DNA from: Cytospora piceicola
Taxonomy: Eukaryota; Ascomycota; Sordariomycetes; Diaporthales; Cytosporaceae
DNA length: 64,000 bases
Direction of reading: 5' to 3'
NCBI GenBank assembly: GCA_023375675.1
Contig: JALQBC010000029.1
Span: forward strand, 186,001-250,000
Of this stretch, positions 45,039 through 54,122 are shown in pieces. The first letter of the stretch is position 1; the number at the start of each line of letters is the position of its first letter. A program made the position numbers and the translations under genes. The notes beneath the pieces are model-generated. The model saw only the letters and a program-made list of their open reading frames with translations. It was not told the origin of the DNA and searched no databases.

Positions 45039-47294
45039 ATGAAGTATATCGAGGCCAAAGTCAGGCCGATCCCAACGTCCTCGGATAAGAGCTCCGACAA
45101 GTCGCTCAAAGGCGCATCCCGGATCTACGTCAACAAGGAAGTTCTATTGGAGCTGACAGGCACGGCTCTGGAAAATGGGAAGCCCTGCTTTGTTGAGAGG
45201 ACACTGGAAAATGGCCAGGCTGTCACACGAGAGGCATCGTTGTGGGCTGCTACAGATCCTAAGATGAGCCGCGCAGTCGTGCAGATGAGCAAGCCTTTCC
45301 AAGATGCCTGCGAGTTCAAGCTTGGAGATCAGGTCAAGCTTATCTACACCGACGGCAAGACGATATCAGATGCCGAAGAAGTGATCCTAGAGGATGTCAC
45401 GGTGGACCAGTCTAGTATCAAGCAAGAGAACTTGGTACATTGGGCGTGGGTCATCAAGGGCCAACTGATGGGTATGGAGGAAGTCTTCCCTGGGCTGGCT
45501 ATCAAGCGCATAGCCGGAGAGGGGGCTTTCAGAAACTTCAAAGTCAAGACTGTCAACGGGTCGCTTACCGCCAATGCTCGTTTTACGCCCGCCTCAACAA
45601 AAGTTCAAATCTGGACCGGGCAGGACCTAGATCCCGGAGCAGCGACTGCTCGCCCAACACTTCTCCAAGTCGATATGATACATGGCCTTGAACACCAAAT
45701 TCAAGAACTCAACCGACATCTCCGCACATGGTCTGGTCCCTTCAGGAGTTCAGCCACCAGTAAGTCCTGCGGCCTCGTCTTCCATGGCGGCCACGGGACT
45801 GGCAAGACAATGCTGCTGAATCATATTAGCAAAACGGGGTGGGGGACGGTATACCGTATACAGCCAAGTGACAAACTCTCTTCCATCCTGGAATTGTTCC
45901 AAAAGGCTCGGGACAACCAACCGAGCATCATTATCATGGATGAGTTCGAAGAGCTCATCGACAAAGAGCGCAGTAATAGAAACGCCGTCATTCAAGCAGT
46001 CGTCGAATTTCTGGACAAGCTAGCCGCAGATGCGGCATCGAAGAATGAGCGCCCCAAGGTTGTAGTATTCGCGGCGTGCTTGGATTATTTGACAAATATG
46101 CCCCCGAAGCTGACCCGCATTGGGCGCTTCAAGGCGCACATCAACCTGCCGCTCCCTGACGCCCGCCGGAGGAAAGCTATTCTGTCGTCTTTCGACTTGC
46201 CCCTCCTTCCTGATGCTAAAGATAGCATCCTGACTACTTTGAGCGATCGGACGCATGCATACAACGGAGAAGACTTGGCCGTTCTGGTTGAGGAGGCAGT
46301 GCACATATGGGACAACGAGCTGAGCCAGACTGATGGTGTTGAGGGTGGAGACACCCCCGGGGCCGATTACATTACTGAACAAATACTGGAGCAAGCATTG
46401 CAGAATATTGGCCCATCAGCAATGCACGACATCAACCTCAAACCACCACCAGTTCATTGGGACGACATCGGAGGACAGGAGGAAGTAAAGAAGTCCCTGC
46501 AGGAAGCCATCTCCCTCGCGACAGAACCAAAGGAGAGCCTCCTCCGTTACATCGCCAACCCACCCAAGGGCTTCCTCCTTTATGGCCCCCCAGGCTGCTC
46601 CAAGACCATGGCAGCCCAAGCACTCGCCACCGAGGCCGACCTCAACTTCTTTGCCGTCAAGGGCGCCGAGCTGCTCAACATGTACGTGGGCGAGTCTGAG
46701 CGTCAGATCCGCCAGCTGTTCCAGCGCGCACGCGAGGCCGCCCCGAGCATCATCTTCTTCGACGAGGTCGACTCCATCGGCGGGCAGAGGTCCGGCTTTG
46801 GGGGCTCCTCGGGCGCCAGCTCTGGCGGCAGCGGCCTGAACGTTCTCACGACGCTACTGAACGAGATGCAGGGCTTCGAGCTCACGCAGGGGGTCCTAGT
46901 GCTTGCTGCCACGAATAGGCCGCAGGCGCTGGACCCCGCGCTGTTGAGACCGGGCCGGTTTGACAAGCTGATCTACGTGGGACCGCCGAACGAGACGGCG
47001 AGAGCGGCTATCCTTCGGAAGTTCCTGGCGAATAGGGAAACGGCCCCCGGCATCGACATAGAGGAGCTTGCGAAGGAAACAGAAGGCTTCTCTGGCGCAG
47101 AGACCATGGGTATCTGTAACAACGCTGGTTTGGAAGCACGACGGAGGAGAGATGATGGAGGGGCTGTGGGCATTACGATGGAGGACTTCAAAGAGGAAAT
47201 CGGAAGAGCACCGCGTATGATAACGCGGGAAATGCTCACTTCGTATGAGAGTTGGGCGAAGAAGTTCCTTAAGGGAACTGGACTATTCTCCTGA
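45039..47294 (+). CDS. AFG2: AAA ATPase AFG2/DRG1
   Basis: Hexameric type II AAA ATPase that strips the shuttling factor Rlp24 from pre-60S ribosomes in the cytoplasm. Single exon, 751 residues, from the first ATG of the frame (MKYIEAKVRP). An N-terminal substrate domain (about 1-215) precedes two AAA modules. D1: Walker A GGHGTGKT at about 250-257, Walker B IIIMDEFEE near 300; its sensor-1 region reads VVVFAACLDYLTNMP, without the usual ATN. D2: Walker A GPPGCSKT at about 516-523, the cysteine form typical of AFG2, pore motif MYVGESE, Walker B IIFFDEVDS and an intact LAATNRP plus LLRPGRFDK. The D1/D2 difference suggests that D1 is the weaker ATPase here. A Gly/Ser-rich loop (FGGSSGASSGGSGL) lies in D2 after Walker B. 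CDC48 and NVL lack the GCSKT form, so AFG2 is the best call. Confidence 0.92.
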   Translation: MKYIEAKVRPIPTSSDKSSDKSLKGASRIYVNKEVLLELTGTALENGKPCFVERTLENGQAVTREASLWAATDPKMSRAVVQMSKPFQDACEFKLGDQVKLIYTDGKTISDAEEVILEDVTVDQSSIKQENLVHWAWVIKGQLMGMEEVFPGLAIKRIAGEGAFRNFKVKTVNGSLTANARFTPASTKVQIWTGQDLDPGAATARPTLLQVDMIHGLEHQIQELNRHLRTWSGPFRSSATSKSCGLVFHGGHGTGKTMLLNHISKTGWGTVYRIQPSDKLSSILELFQKARDNQPSIIIMDEFEELIDKERSNRNAVIQAVVEFLDKLAADAASKNERPKVVVFAACLDYLTNMPPKLTRIGRFKAHINLPLPDARRRKAILSSFDLPLLPDAKDSILTTLSDRTHAYNGEDLAVLVEEAVHIWDNELSQTDGVEGGDTPGADYITEQILEQALQNIGPSAMHDINLKPPPVHWDDIGGQEEVKKSLQEAISLATEPKESLLRYIANPPKGFLLYGPPGCSKTMAAQALATEADLNFFAVKGAELLNMYVGESERQIRQLFQRAREAAPSIIFFDEVDSIGGQRSGFGGSSGASSGGSGLNVLTTLLNEMQGFELTQGVLVLAATNRPQALDPALLRPGRFDKLIYVGPPNETARAAILRKFLANRETAPGIDIEELAKETEGFSGAETMGICNNAGLEARRRRDDGGAVGITMEDFKEEIGRAPRMITREMLTSYESWAKKFLKGTGLFS

Positions 47295-47694
47295 ACTGGC
47301 TTACCCACCAATACGCAGTGTATCTAGAGTGTCTGTCAAATCACAACTGTTCCACAAACCACACGGTTTGATCTCGCGTGATTGCTTTACGAGTGACTCC
47401 CATCAACCAGTGACTCCCATCAATCAGTAACTCCCATCAATCAATCAGTGATTCCCATCAACCAGTGACTCCCATCAACCAGTGACTCCCATCAACCAGT
47501 GACTCCCATCAATCAGTGATTCCCATCAATCAGTGATTCCCATCAACCAGTGACTCCCATCAACCAGTGACTCCCATCAATCAGTGACTCCCATCAATCA
47601 GTGACTCACTTCCATCAGTGAAGCAGTTCTGCCTTCAAGTCAGGGGGGCCTCCTTCCCTCTTGTAAAAGTCTTCGTTTGTTCTGGTTGTCTTTT
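47295..47694. other. Intergenic between convergent AFG2 and DAD4
   Basis: 400 bp of facing 3' ends, more than half of it the 17-bp minisatellite at 47392-47620. Confidence 0.6.
47392..47620. repeat. 17-bp minisatellite
   Basis: Twelve near-perfect copies of AGTGACTCCCATCAACC plus one partial copy. Variation is limited to C/T at position 6 (GACT/GATT) and position 16 (CAACC/CAATC), and one 4-bp ATCA insertion in unit 3. There are no spacers. It lies in the shared 3' region of AFG2 and DAD4. Confidence 0.95.
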
Positions 47695-48160
47695 TCAAGA
47701 AGGGTCCTTCAGGTTTTCCGTTGCTAGAAGCTTGTTAGCTATATGGAATAGACCATCGAATTAACGGCCTGTTGGGTTGTATATACGGACCTTCTAGATG
47801 GAATAGGACATTGGACTGGTAGTTCTTGAACATCTGTGCGACCAGCTCGATGTTCATGTTTTGTATGTTGATTTCCTGTAGAAGTATGAGTACTGTGCTT
47901 TGTTATGGGAAACAAGAACATCATTCTTACCTGTAGTGTCTTATTCATCACCACGACGGCTTCATTGAGTTTCTCCTGTAGATGCATGTCAGGTCCCTGC
48001 TGTTCACCCTTGGAAATAACACAGGCTGTGTTCAGGGGCACTCACAGCATTGGTGATGATACGGGACAGCAGGAGGTTCTGCTGGTGTTCATGAGGACTC
48101 TCCTACTGAAGCATCAGTATATATTACATTGGATATGGTGTCTTCTCCGAGACGTACCAT
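47695..48160 (-). CDS. DAD4: DASH complex subunit DAD4
   Basis: Small coiled-coil subunit of the DASH/Dam1 ring that couples kinetochores to microtubules. Five exons rebuilt by hand: 48160-48158 (the ATG alone), 48102-48046, 47975-47931, 47875-47791, 47723-47695; 72 residues, the usual length (yeast 72). Spliced protein: M, then [52 protein letters not shown] and on to [15 protein letters not shown]. The pattern (S-R-I-I-x-[24 protein letters not shown]) matches DAD4 throughout. All introns are GT-AG (donors GTACGT, GTGAGT, GTAAGA, GTCCGT; 55-70 nt). No single exon is long enough to be noticed alone. Coding sequence is less than half of the gene span. Divergent from IES6 with 418 bp between starts. 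Confidence 0.92.
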
Positions 48161-48578
48161 TGTGAAGATGGGGTGTTAGCTTGCCAAATGCTCCCAATAT
48201 CGACGTTGAGCACGAGGGTTGTCGATGTGATGCTCAGGGTTTCAACCGTGTTTGTAACCGCGTTCTGTAGGTTTTGGGGTTCATCAACGGGACAGTGTTC
48301 AAAGAGTTCAACCGTTCCTGGGTCCACACTGTGTCTGTGCTACTGCAAGCCACCATCCCTGCAGGCTAAGAGCTCACCCAGGAATTGCCTTCTGCCTTCA
48401 ATCTCCAAGGCAGGTCGCTGCCCACCTTGATCCAGAGCTCACATTTCAAACGACGACAAACCCAGCTCTCACGAATGATAATTACATACATCCAACGACA
48501 ATCTAGACACACGAAACCAGGCACCTGCTGCAATCCTCAAACTGCTAAATTGACTGTTCCAACCCAAAGCCTTCTAAG
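48161..48578. promoter_or_regulatory. Bidirectional promoter DAD4-IES6
   Basis: 418 bp between the ATG codons of two divergent nuclear-function genes. It must hold both 5' leaders and promoters; the IES6 side (48400-48578) is CA- and CT-rich. No clear TATA element. Confidence 0.55.
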
Positions 48579-49238
48579 ATGAACCTCAGCAAAGAAGCCA
48601 AAGAAGCCAAGGAGGAGGAACAGGCAGCGCACTATGCGCTGATCGAACAGCTCGACATCCACTCCATCCACAAGTCCTTCCGCAACCCATCGTGGCGGCC
48701 CAACCAGCGGCGAAACAAGAACATCAAGGCCATCCTGGGCGAGTCGTCCCGCAAGGAAGCCTCCATGGCCGCCACTCCCATGGACAACGGCTCCGGCGCC
48801 GCCTCGCCCCGCGACAACGACAAGGACGACGGCCTGTCGACCAGCGGCGCCAGCACGCCTGCCAACAACAACAGCAACGGCGCCAACAACAGCAACACGT
48901 CGTCCGGCGGGCCCAACCTCGCGCAGGCCTCGCGCAGCCTGTCCAAGCTGGTGCTGGAGAAGAGCCTCAAGCCGAACGGCGCGGGCATGACGACCGGGGG
49001 CCTGAGCGGCGGCGGGGCGGGCGCGCCGAGCGCCACGTACACGAACATCGAGAGCGCGCCGAGCATGGCGCCGCAGAAGCGGTACTGCGACGTCACGGGC
49101 CTGTCGGCGCCGTACCAGGACCCCAAGACGAGGTTGCGGTACCACGACAAGGAGGTCTTCTCCTTGATCAGGGGGCTGCCGCAGGGCTATGCGGAGCAAT
49201 ACCTTGAGGCGAGGGGGGCGCATACGGTACTGAAGTGA
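48579..49238 (+). CDS. IES6: INO80 complex subunit Ies6 (YL1 C-terminal domain)
   Basis: Partner of Arp5 in the INO80 remodeller; the pair contacts the nucleosome and is needed for ATPase coupling. Single exon, 219 residues. The N-terminal signature HSIHKSFRNPSWRPNQRRNK (29-48) is followed by a disordered Ser/Asn/Gly-rich stretch (60-160) that is longer than in yeast, and the YL1-C domain at about 168-205: RYCDVTGLSAPYQDPKTRLR, then YHDKEVFSLIRGLP. This C-terminal motif is shared with Swc2/YL1 of SWR1, but the short length and N-terminal signature fit Ies6. A long antisense frame overlaps the gene and is a shadow of its GC-rich codon use. Confidence 0.93.
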   Translation: MNLSKEAKEAKEEEQAAHYALIEQLDIHSIHKSFRNPSWRPNQRRNKNIKAILGESSRKEASMAATPMDNGSGAASPRDNDKDDGLSTSGASTPANNNSNGANNSNTSSGGPNLAQASRSLSKLVLEKSLKPNGAGMTTGGLSGGGAGAPSATYTNIESAPSMAPQKRYCDVTGLSAPYQDPKTRLRYHDKEVFSLIRGLPQGYAEQYLEARGAHTVLK

Positions 49239-50226
49239 TGGGGCCATGAGCTTTTCGGGTGGTGGTTTTGCTGTGTTGTTTTTTCTTTGCCTTTTCACGT
49301 TTTGATTCTACGGGTTTATCATGGGTTTACGATTACCACTATGTAAGATGGTTGGCAATGGCGTTCAGGAAGCAGGCAGGCAGGCGCACACACTTATACT
49401 TACACATATTGTAGACCTCAAAAGCAGGCATACGGGATATTATGGGACGAGAATACTGAGGCAAAGCGACAATAGAATTATATTGCAATATGTGACGCCT
49501 ATGGAGGAATGGAAACAAATGTACGATTTTCATAGTCAAGCCCCGACTACGCACCCAAAGTCTCTCGACAGCGGGATGTAAGTTGACGCTCCGGCTTAAT
49601 TGCAATCGTTTTGTATGATCTTTGCCTGATCTTTGCCTAAACAAAAAAAGCCGACAGATCACTGAGAACTTTTGGAGAAGAACAGAACTCAGTTACCTAG
49701 CGAAAAAGCTAGGTCGCCGGGGCATATATGGTGTGAACAGAAAAGAAGATGGGGAGTTGAAACCCCTTCGAGAACGATCGCCTACCTGTGTCACAGGACC
49801 TCGAGCTTTTGGCCAAGGACGCATGATCAGCATTCCCAATGGTGATAGATTACTGTGAACTTGGCTCGGGGACATTTCGTTGCCTGCTCTTTCGTCGCCA
49901 TGTTCGGAAAACATATACGGTCTCAATGAAGGAGGAAGAGAAACTGCAAAGAGAAAGGCCGCAGAGATTTTGATAACTTCCATGAAATGTGGTCCGTGCG
50001 CGCTTACGTTATCAAGCAGGCCGGGCCCTCCAGGTACGTCAGGTTAGCAAATCAAGGAGACAAGGAAAGAAAATCGAAGTAATTATTTGTGCTTCCCAGT
50101 ATCTGACGGTAGGATAAATCGTATGATTGATGTGTCCTAGATGGTCCTCGTGTGCTGAGTCTCTATAGTATGCATTGTGATCTCGCGTGCTCTATCAGCT
50201 ATTCTAGTTCTACATTTCCAAATGAT
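49239..50226. other. Intergenic between convergent IES6 and SDR genes
   Basis: About 990 bp. Short frames only, no recognisable domain, no repeat seen. Confidence 0.5.
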
Positions 50227-51327
50227 TTACACTGCCTGTTGCTTCTCCAACATCTCGAGATAATATGGCACCAGAACGTCAAGAATATCCTCTAGCCCCT
50301 TCAATTTAATCCCGTACGCCATCTCAGTGCCCTCACTCGTAAATCTGATATTCGGCTTCGAAGGGAAATCTCCCTTGCCTGCTAGGATGCCCTTATCAAC
50401 CTCCCCGGGCCACTTTCTCGCGATAATCGGGTAGACGTCGTTCCATGCGAAGTTGACGGAATGCACGTACGTCGCCATGTGCTTACTGAGCCCGGAAGCC
50501 GGCGTTTTGATCCGGTCCAGGTCCAAACTCTTGTGCACGATTTGCACAACGTCGTCGATGAGCACCCCTCCAGCAACGGTCCGCCGCCTCGGCTGCACTT
50601 CTGCCGACGGGGTGTTGCCCTTGCCCGTGCCCATGATCACAGATAGGATCAGCTTGTTACTGGTACCCATCAGGTCCGCAACGCTCGTTGCCAGAGGTTG
50701 GGCGCCGTAAATGTAGGTCGGCGCCAAATTTATCATGTCGAAGCCGACACTCCCTTCGGCAACGGCCTTTTCCATCCACTCGGTTGACCGTCGGTACGCG
50801 GCCGTCTTCGAAGCACCGTATGCCACCAAGGGGCTGGAGTACGGCGGGCTGATTTCGTCGTTGGGTTTCTCGCCTAGGATGACTTCTTCCGGCGGCACGT
50901 AGTCTCCCCCAAGTAAGTCCGGCCCGATGAACGCGGACACGGATGAGATCATGACCACCCTCTTGACCGTTCCGGCCCTGCGGGCGCCTTCCAGGGCTCG
51001 AAGGGTGCACTTGACAGCTGGAGCGATAACGTCTACTTCGGGATCGCTGCCTTGGAACGGTAAGGGGCTGGCGCAGTGGATGACGATGTCTGTGCCGGCT
51101 GTGGCTTCATCCAGACATCCCTCAACTGTGAGGTCAGGCACGATGAAGTAGTTGCACGCCGAGGCCTTGTTAAGAGCGGCAATGGCCGGAGCTTCTTGGA
51201 GCTGCTTGGCTTTAGTTTCGCTCCTCAAGACGATGTTCACTGTGTAACCAGCCTGGAGGATGTCGATCAGGATGGCGGATCCGAGAAAGCCATTTCCACC
51301 CGTGAGGAGGATCTTGCCTTGAGCCAT
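50227..51327 (-). CDS. Extended short-chain dehydrogenase/reductase (dihydroflavonol reductase-like)
   Basis: NAD(P)H-dependent reductase of the extended SDR group that includes dihydroflavonol-4-reductase, yeast Gre2 and fungal ketone reductases. Single exon, 366 residues. Rossmann motif TGGNGFLGS at about 9-17, cofactor-side Arg in VLRSETKAKQL (suggesting NADPH), VIHCASPLPF, RVVMISSVSA and the catalytic Tyr170/Lys174 in LVAYGASKTAAY. A substrate-binding C-terminal lobe follows (LAPTYIYGAQP). No signal peptide; cytosolic. Substrate unknown: the family acts on aldehydes and ketones, including methylglyoxal. No secondary-metabolism genes are next to it, so a biosynthetic cluster is not supported. 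Convergent with IES6 and divergent from GOT1. Confidence 0.88.
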   Translation of the reverse strand: MAQGKILLTGGNGFLGSAILIDILQAGYTVNIVLRSETKAKQLQEAPAIAALNKASACNYFIVPDLTVEGCLDEATAGTDIVIHCASPLPFQGSDPEVDVIAPAVKCTLRALEGARRAGTVKRVVMISSVSAFIGPDLLGGDYVPPEEVILGEKPNDEISPPYSSPLVAYGASKTAAYRRSTEWMEKAVAEGSVGFDMINLAPTYIYGAQPLATSVADLMGTSNKLILSVIMGTGKGNTPSAEVQPRRRTVAGGVLIDDVVQIVHKSLDLDRIKTPASGLSKHMATYVHSVNFAWNDVYPIIARKWPGEVDKGILAGKGDFPSKPNIRFTSEGTEMAYGIKLKGLEDILDVLVPYYLEMLEKQQAV

Positions 51328-52246
51328 GGCGAGAGAGTGGGAACAGGAGGTTTCGTTGTTTATGCACAGCGATACCAGACTCCAGGTTCGTGGTTGTGAG
51401 CACCTGAGGGCGCTGGTTTAAATAGACGGACATGTTACCAATCTGACTGTTATGCATACCCAGCTTATCTCTGTCACACCCCGTCTGTCTGCATCGTTAC
51501 TTGGATAGTCACTATCAGTGACCAGGGCCAATACTCCCTTGGCGTAAGGGGCCATATAGCATTTCGTAGCTTTCGTGATTACCAGTACGCACACCAATAA
51601 TTCCAATGCGCACTATGGCCTTTGGTGGTCCCATGATGTCGATACCCTCGTGATACTGGCCCAGACGAAAGAACGCTGGATAAAAATCCCGCACCGCATG
51701 AAGTCGGTGCTAGCTGCGGAGTGAGATTGCATGGCATGAAGCTGACAGACGACAGATCCTGCGATATTGGGCAGTGAATTGCGATCCAGATGCAGCGTAG
51801 ATTTGTGCGAGCTGAAAGTTAAGTAACGAGAGTTGAAAACTTTAAGTACATCCCCCTGATCCCGAACGCGGGAGTGATCGCCATTCAAAGAGACCGCGTG
51901 TGCCGCTTGAGCCTTACATACCTAGGTAGGTACTTAGCTGCTTAGGTACCTATGTACCTACCTATGTACCTACCTAGGTAGGTAGGTAGATACGTTAGGT
52001 AGTGAGGATCCGTACACAGTACGTACACTAGCTACGGTAGCCTCCAAGGATTCTGACGTGCAGCAAGTGCAGAGAGACCCCTGTTTCAACAAACGCGAAA
52101 GAGACACTTTTCAACCATTCCCTGATACGCCAACAATTGCGACAGCTAATTCTTGACGTTTCGCCCATTCATTGCACTCCAGTCTTTTGACGAGACGAGC
52201 TCCTCCCTCCCACACAACCCCTTCTTAGTCCCTTAAGCCGCCCAAG
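51328..52246. other. Divergent intergenic region SDR-GOT1
   Basis: About 920 bp with the CCTAGG palindrome cluster at 51917-52003 and otherwise no recognisable feature. Holds both promoters. Confidence 0.55.
51917..52003. repeat. CCTAGG palindromic repeat cluster
   Basis: About 87 bp of overlapping CCTAGGTAGGTA, CTTAGGTACCTA and TACCTACCTA units, the same family as at 24711-24775. It lies about 240 bp before the GOT1 start. Confidence 0.85.
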
Positions 52247-52957
52247 ATGCCGTCAATGTGGTTGTCTGACGCCCAAAGTATGCGCTTCCCCAAACCTATG
52301 CCACTTGACGCGTCGCACGCGACTCGAGGGGAACGGTGATGATGATGATGGCTAATGGAACAATTCACTGCGGTAGAAATCGGGGTGGCGTTTTGCTCCG
52401 GAGGTACGATGGCTTGTCCCTCCAAGCCCTGTGATCGCAATGGCAGGATGTTGACAGAGAAACAGGTGGCTTCTTCCTGATAGGAGGAGTGCTCCTCTTC
52501 TTCGACCGGGCCATGTAGGTTGTCGCAAAGTCACTTCCCCATCCAGGAGAATCCCGGCTGACCGTTGAACTTGTTAGGCTCGCGATGGGAAATGTATGCG
52601 ACCCTTTCCTCGACTGCGACCCTGGCGATGACTGTATCTTAATTTGACTTGCAACAGATTCTCTTCCTGATCGGCCTCACCATAATCATCGGACCACAGA
52701 AGACACTCCTGTTCTTCGCGCGGAAAAACAAGGCAAAGGGGACGGCTGCGTTCTTCGGTGGGCTGTCACTCATCTTGATGAAGTGGCCGCTGATCGGGTT
52801 CTGCATCGAGCTATACGGTATCATGGTTCTGTTCGGCGACTTCTTGGGCACGATTGCTGGTTTCGCCAGGAGCGTACCTGTGGTAGGGCCATACATTGGA
52901 GTTGCGATAGATAGCTTGGGACTGGGCGGCAGAAGAAACTCTGAACTGCCAGTCTGA
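52247..52957 (+). CDS. GOT1: Golgi transport protein GOT1
   Basis: Small tetraspan membrane protein of ER-to-Golgi COPII vesicles. Five exons: 52247-52277, 52377-52403, 52466-52514, 52578-52593, 52658-52957; 140 residues (yeast 138). The first four exons are tiny; exon 4 is 16 nt. The joined protein reads MPSMWLSDAQKIGVAFCSGG, GGFFLIGGVLLFFDRAMLAM, then GNILFLIGLTIIIGPQKTLL, which follows the GOT1 family residue by residue across each junction. Four membrane helices: two in exons 2-5 start, then FFGGLSLILMKWPLIGFCIE and YGIMVLFGDFLGTIAGFA. The second ATG (52256) would give the canonical MWLSDAQK start; both are possible. Introns are 62-99 nt with GTATGC, GTACGA, GTAGGT and GTATGC donors. Confidence 0.93.
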
Positions 52958-53365
52958 GTGCTGGTACTCCTGGTAGTCAGGCCCAGATGTCCTCCCAAGG
53001 GATGTAACACATACTACAGCCGATGTTTGGGGTCCTCCAACGATGTATGTATTATGCTCATATAGACCGGCGTTATCTGGCGGTGGGATACCCATTTCTT
53101 TGTTGCACCGGGCCGTCAAGTTCAGTACTGGCAGTCATTTCCAAAAGCAATTATTAAATCTTTGGTGAATGGCGATTTGTACGAAGTCTGCGGTATGCAG
53201 AAGATCAAGAAATATTTCCGCTGCTCAAAAATTGTGTTTCCACATGATCGACGCTGCTCTATTGACTCAACGTGCTGCCACGTGTCCAGGTAGGTGAGTT
53301 CCCCCCCTTCATATCGACTCCCTCCCTCGTATCACACATCCCCTTCTCGTGTTTGTTTTGTTCTC
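52958..53365. other. Intergenic between convergent GOT1 and profilin
   Basis: 408 bp of facing 3' ends. Nothing else recognised. Confidence 0.6.
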
Positions 53366-54122
53366 TTAGTAGCCCTGGCCAACAAGGTAGTCCTTCAGTC
53401 CCTCGACGGTCTTTGTTGTGTTTCCTGGCTGCTGGGTCTCGCCGTGGTGTCCAACCAGGATGGCCTGCTTTGACTTAGAGATGACAACGCCGCAACGACC
53501 CTACTCGTGGTCAGTATTCTGTCCTATTGAAATATCCCCCTTCGGAGGGGAGGTTTGGAGGTCTCAGTCGTACTTTCCGGCCGTAGATGTTGCCGTCGTC
53601 AATCCGGGCGACGACAAATCGCTCGCTGCCAACGTGGATACCCTCGGCGTGTGCCTTCTCGATGGAGGCCTGCTCGCCGTTCACGATGTTCGCAATGTTC
53701 TTCATCTCCTCGGCGCTGATCTGTTTCGCAGGCAGCGCTGTCAGCCAGCTGTATCCCTCGACTTGTATCCCGGTGATGCCGCCGTTGCGGTCCTCCCGAG
53801 GTTGTGGTTGAGCGTAATGTCGCATCATCCCTGGGATGGCGGGGTAGTTATCCGTACCGTGAAGCCAGCAGTAGTAGCCCAGGCACTGTCACCGGCGGCG
53901 CTGATGATAGCGCCCTTGTCAACGTTGCCAGAGCCGACAAGGCTTTTGAATTATTCGTTAGCACATGAACTGTCGTCGAGGTTGCGCTGGGTCGCCGTCG
54001 TTACCTGGAGTCAACATAAGCTGTGACAAGAGCGTTAGCTTCATTACCTCTACGGCTAGGTGGGGTCAAAAGGGGGCGCGAAGGGCAGTGAAGATGATGG
54101 TTATAATACCTTGCCACGACAT
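53366..54122 (-). CDS. Profilin
   Basis: Actin-monomer and polyproline-binding protein that feeds formins at growing tips. Five exons: 54122-54110 (13 nt), 54020-54005 (16 nt), 53942-53858, 53720-53574, 53500-53366; 131 residues, normal for fungi. Joined protein: MSWQAYVDSSLVGSGNVDKG, AIISAAGDSAWATTAGFT, then ISAEEMKNIANIVNGEQAS, AEGIHVGSERFVVARIDDGN, IYGRKGRCGVVISKSKQAIL and a C terminus TVEGLKDYLVGQGY. The N-terminal MSWQAYVD and C-terminal YL-x-GQGY are the profilin signatures; W3, Y6 and the C-terminal Tyr line the polyproline site. The third intron acceptor was placed at GAAACAG (53721-53722) because it keeps the family alignment; the open frame running further upstream is intron. No gene symbol was chosen as naming differs between fungi. 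Confidence 0.92.

Noticed and set aside
47392..47620. Possible CRISPR array
   Set aside because: Repeats are 17 bp and directly adjacent without unique spacers, in a eukaryotic gene region; it is a minisatellite.
48537..49298. 253-codon antisense frame over IES6
   Set aside because: Arg/Ala/Gly-rich shadow of the GC-rich IES6 codons, which encode a known protein on the other strand.
50227..53000. Secondary-metabolite cluster around the SDR gene
   Set aside because: Neighbours are IES6, GOT1 and profilin; no synthase, P450 or transporter is present.
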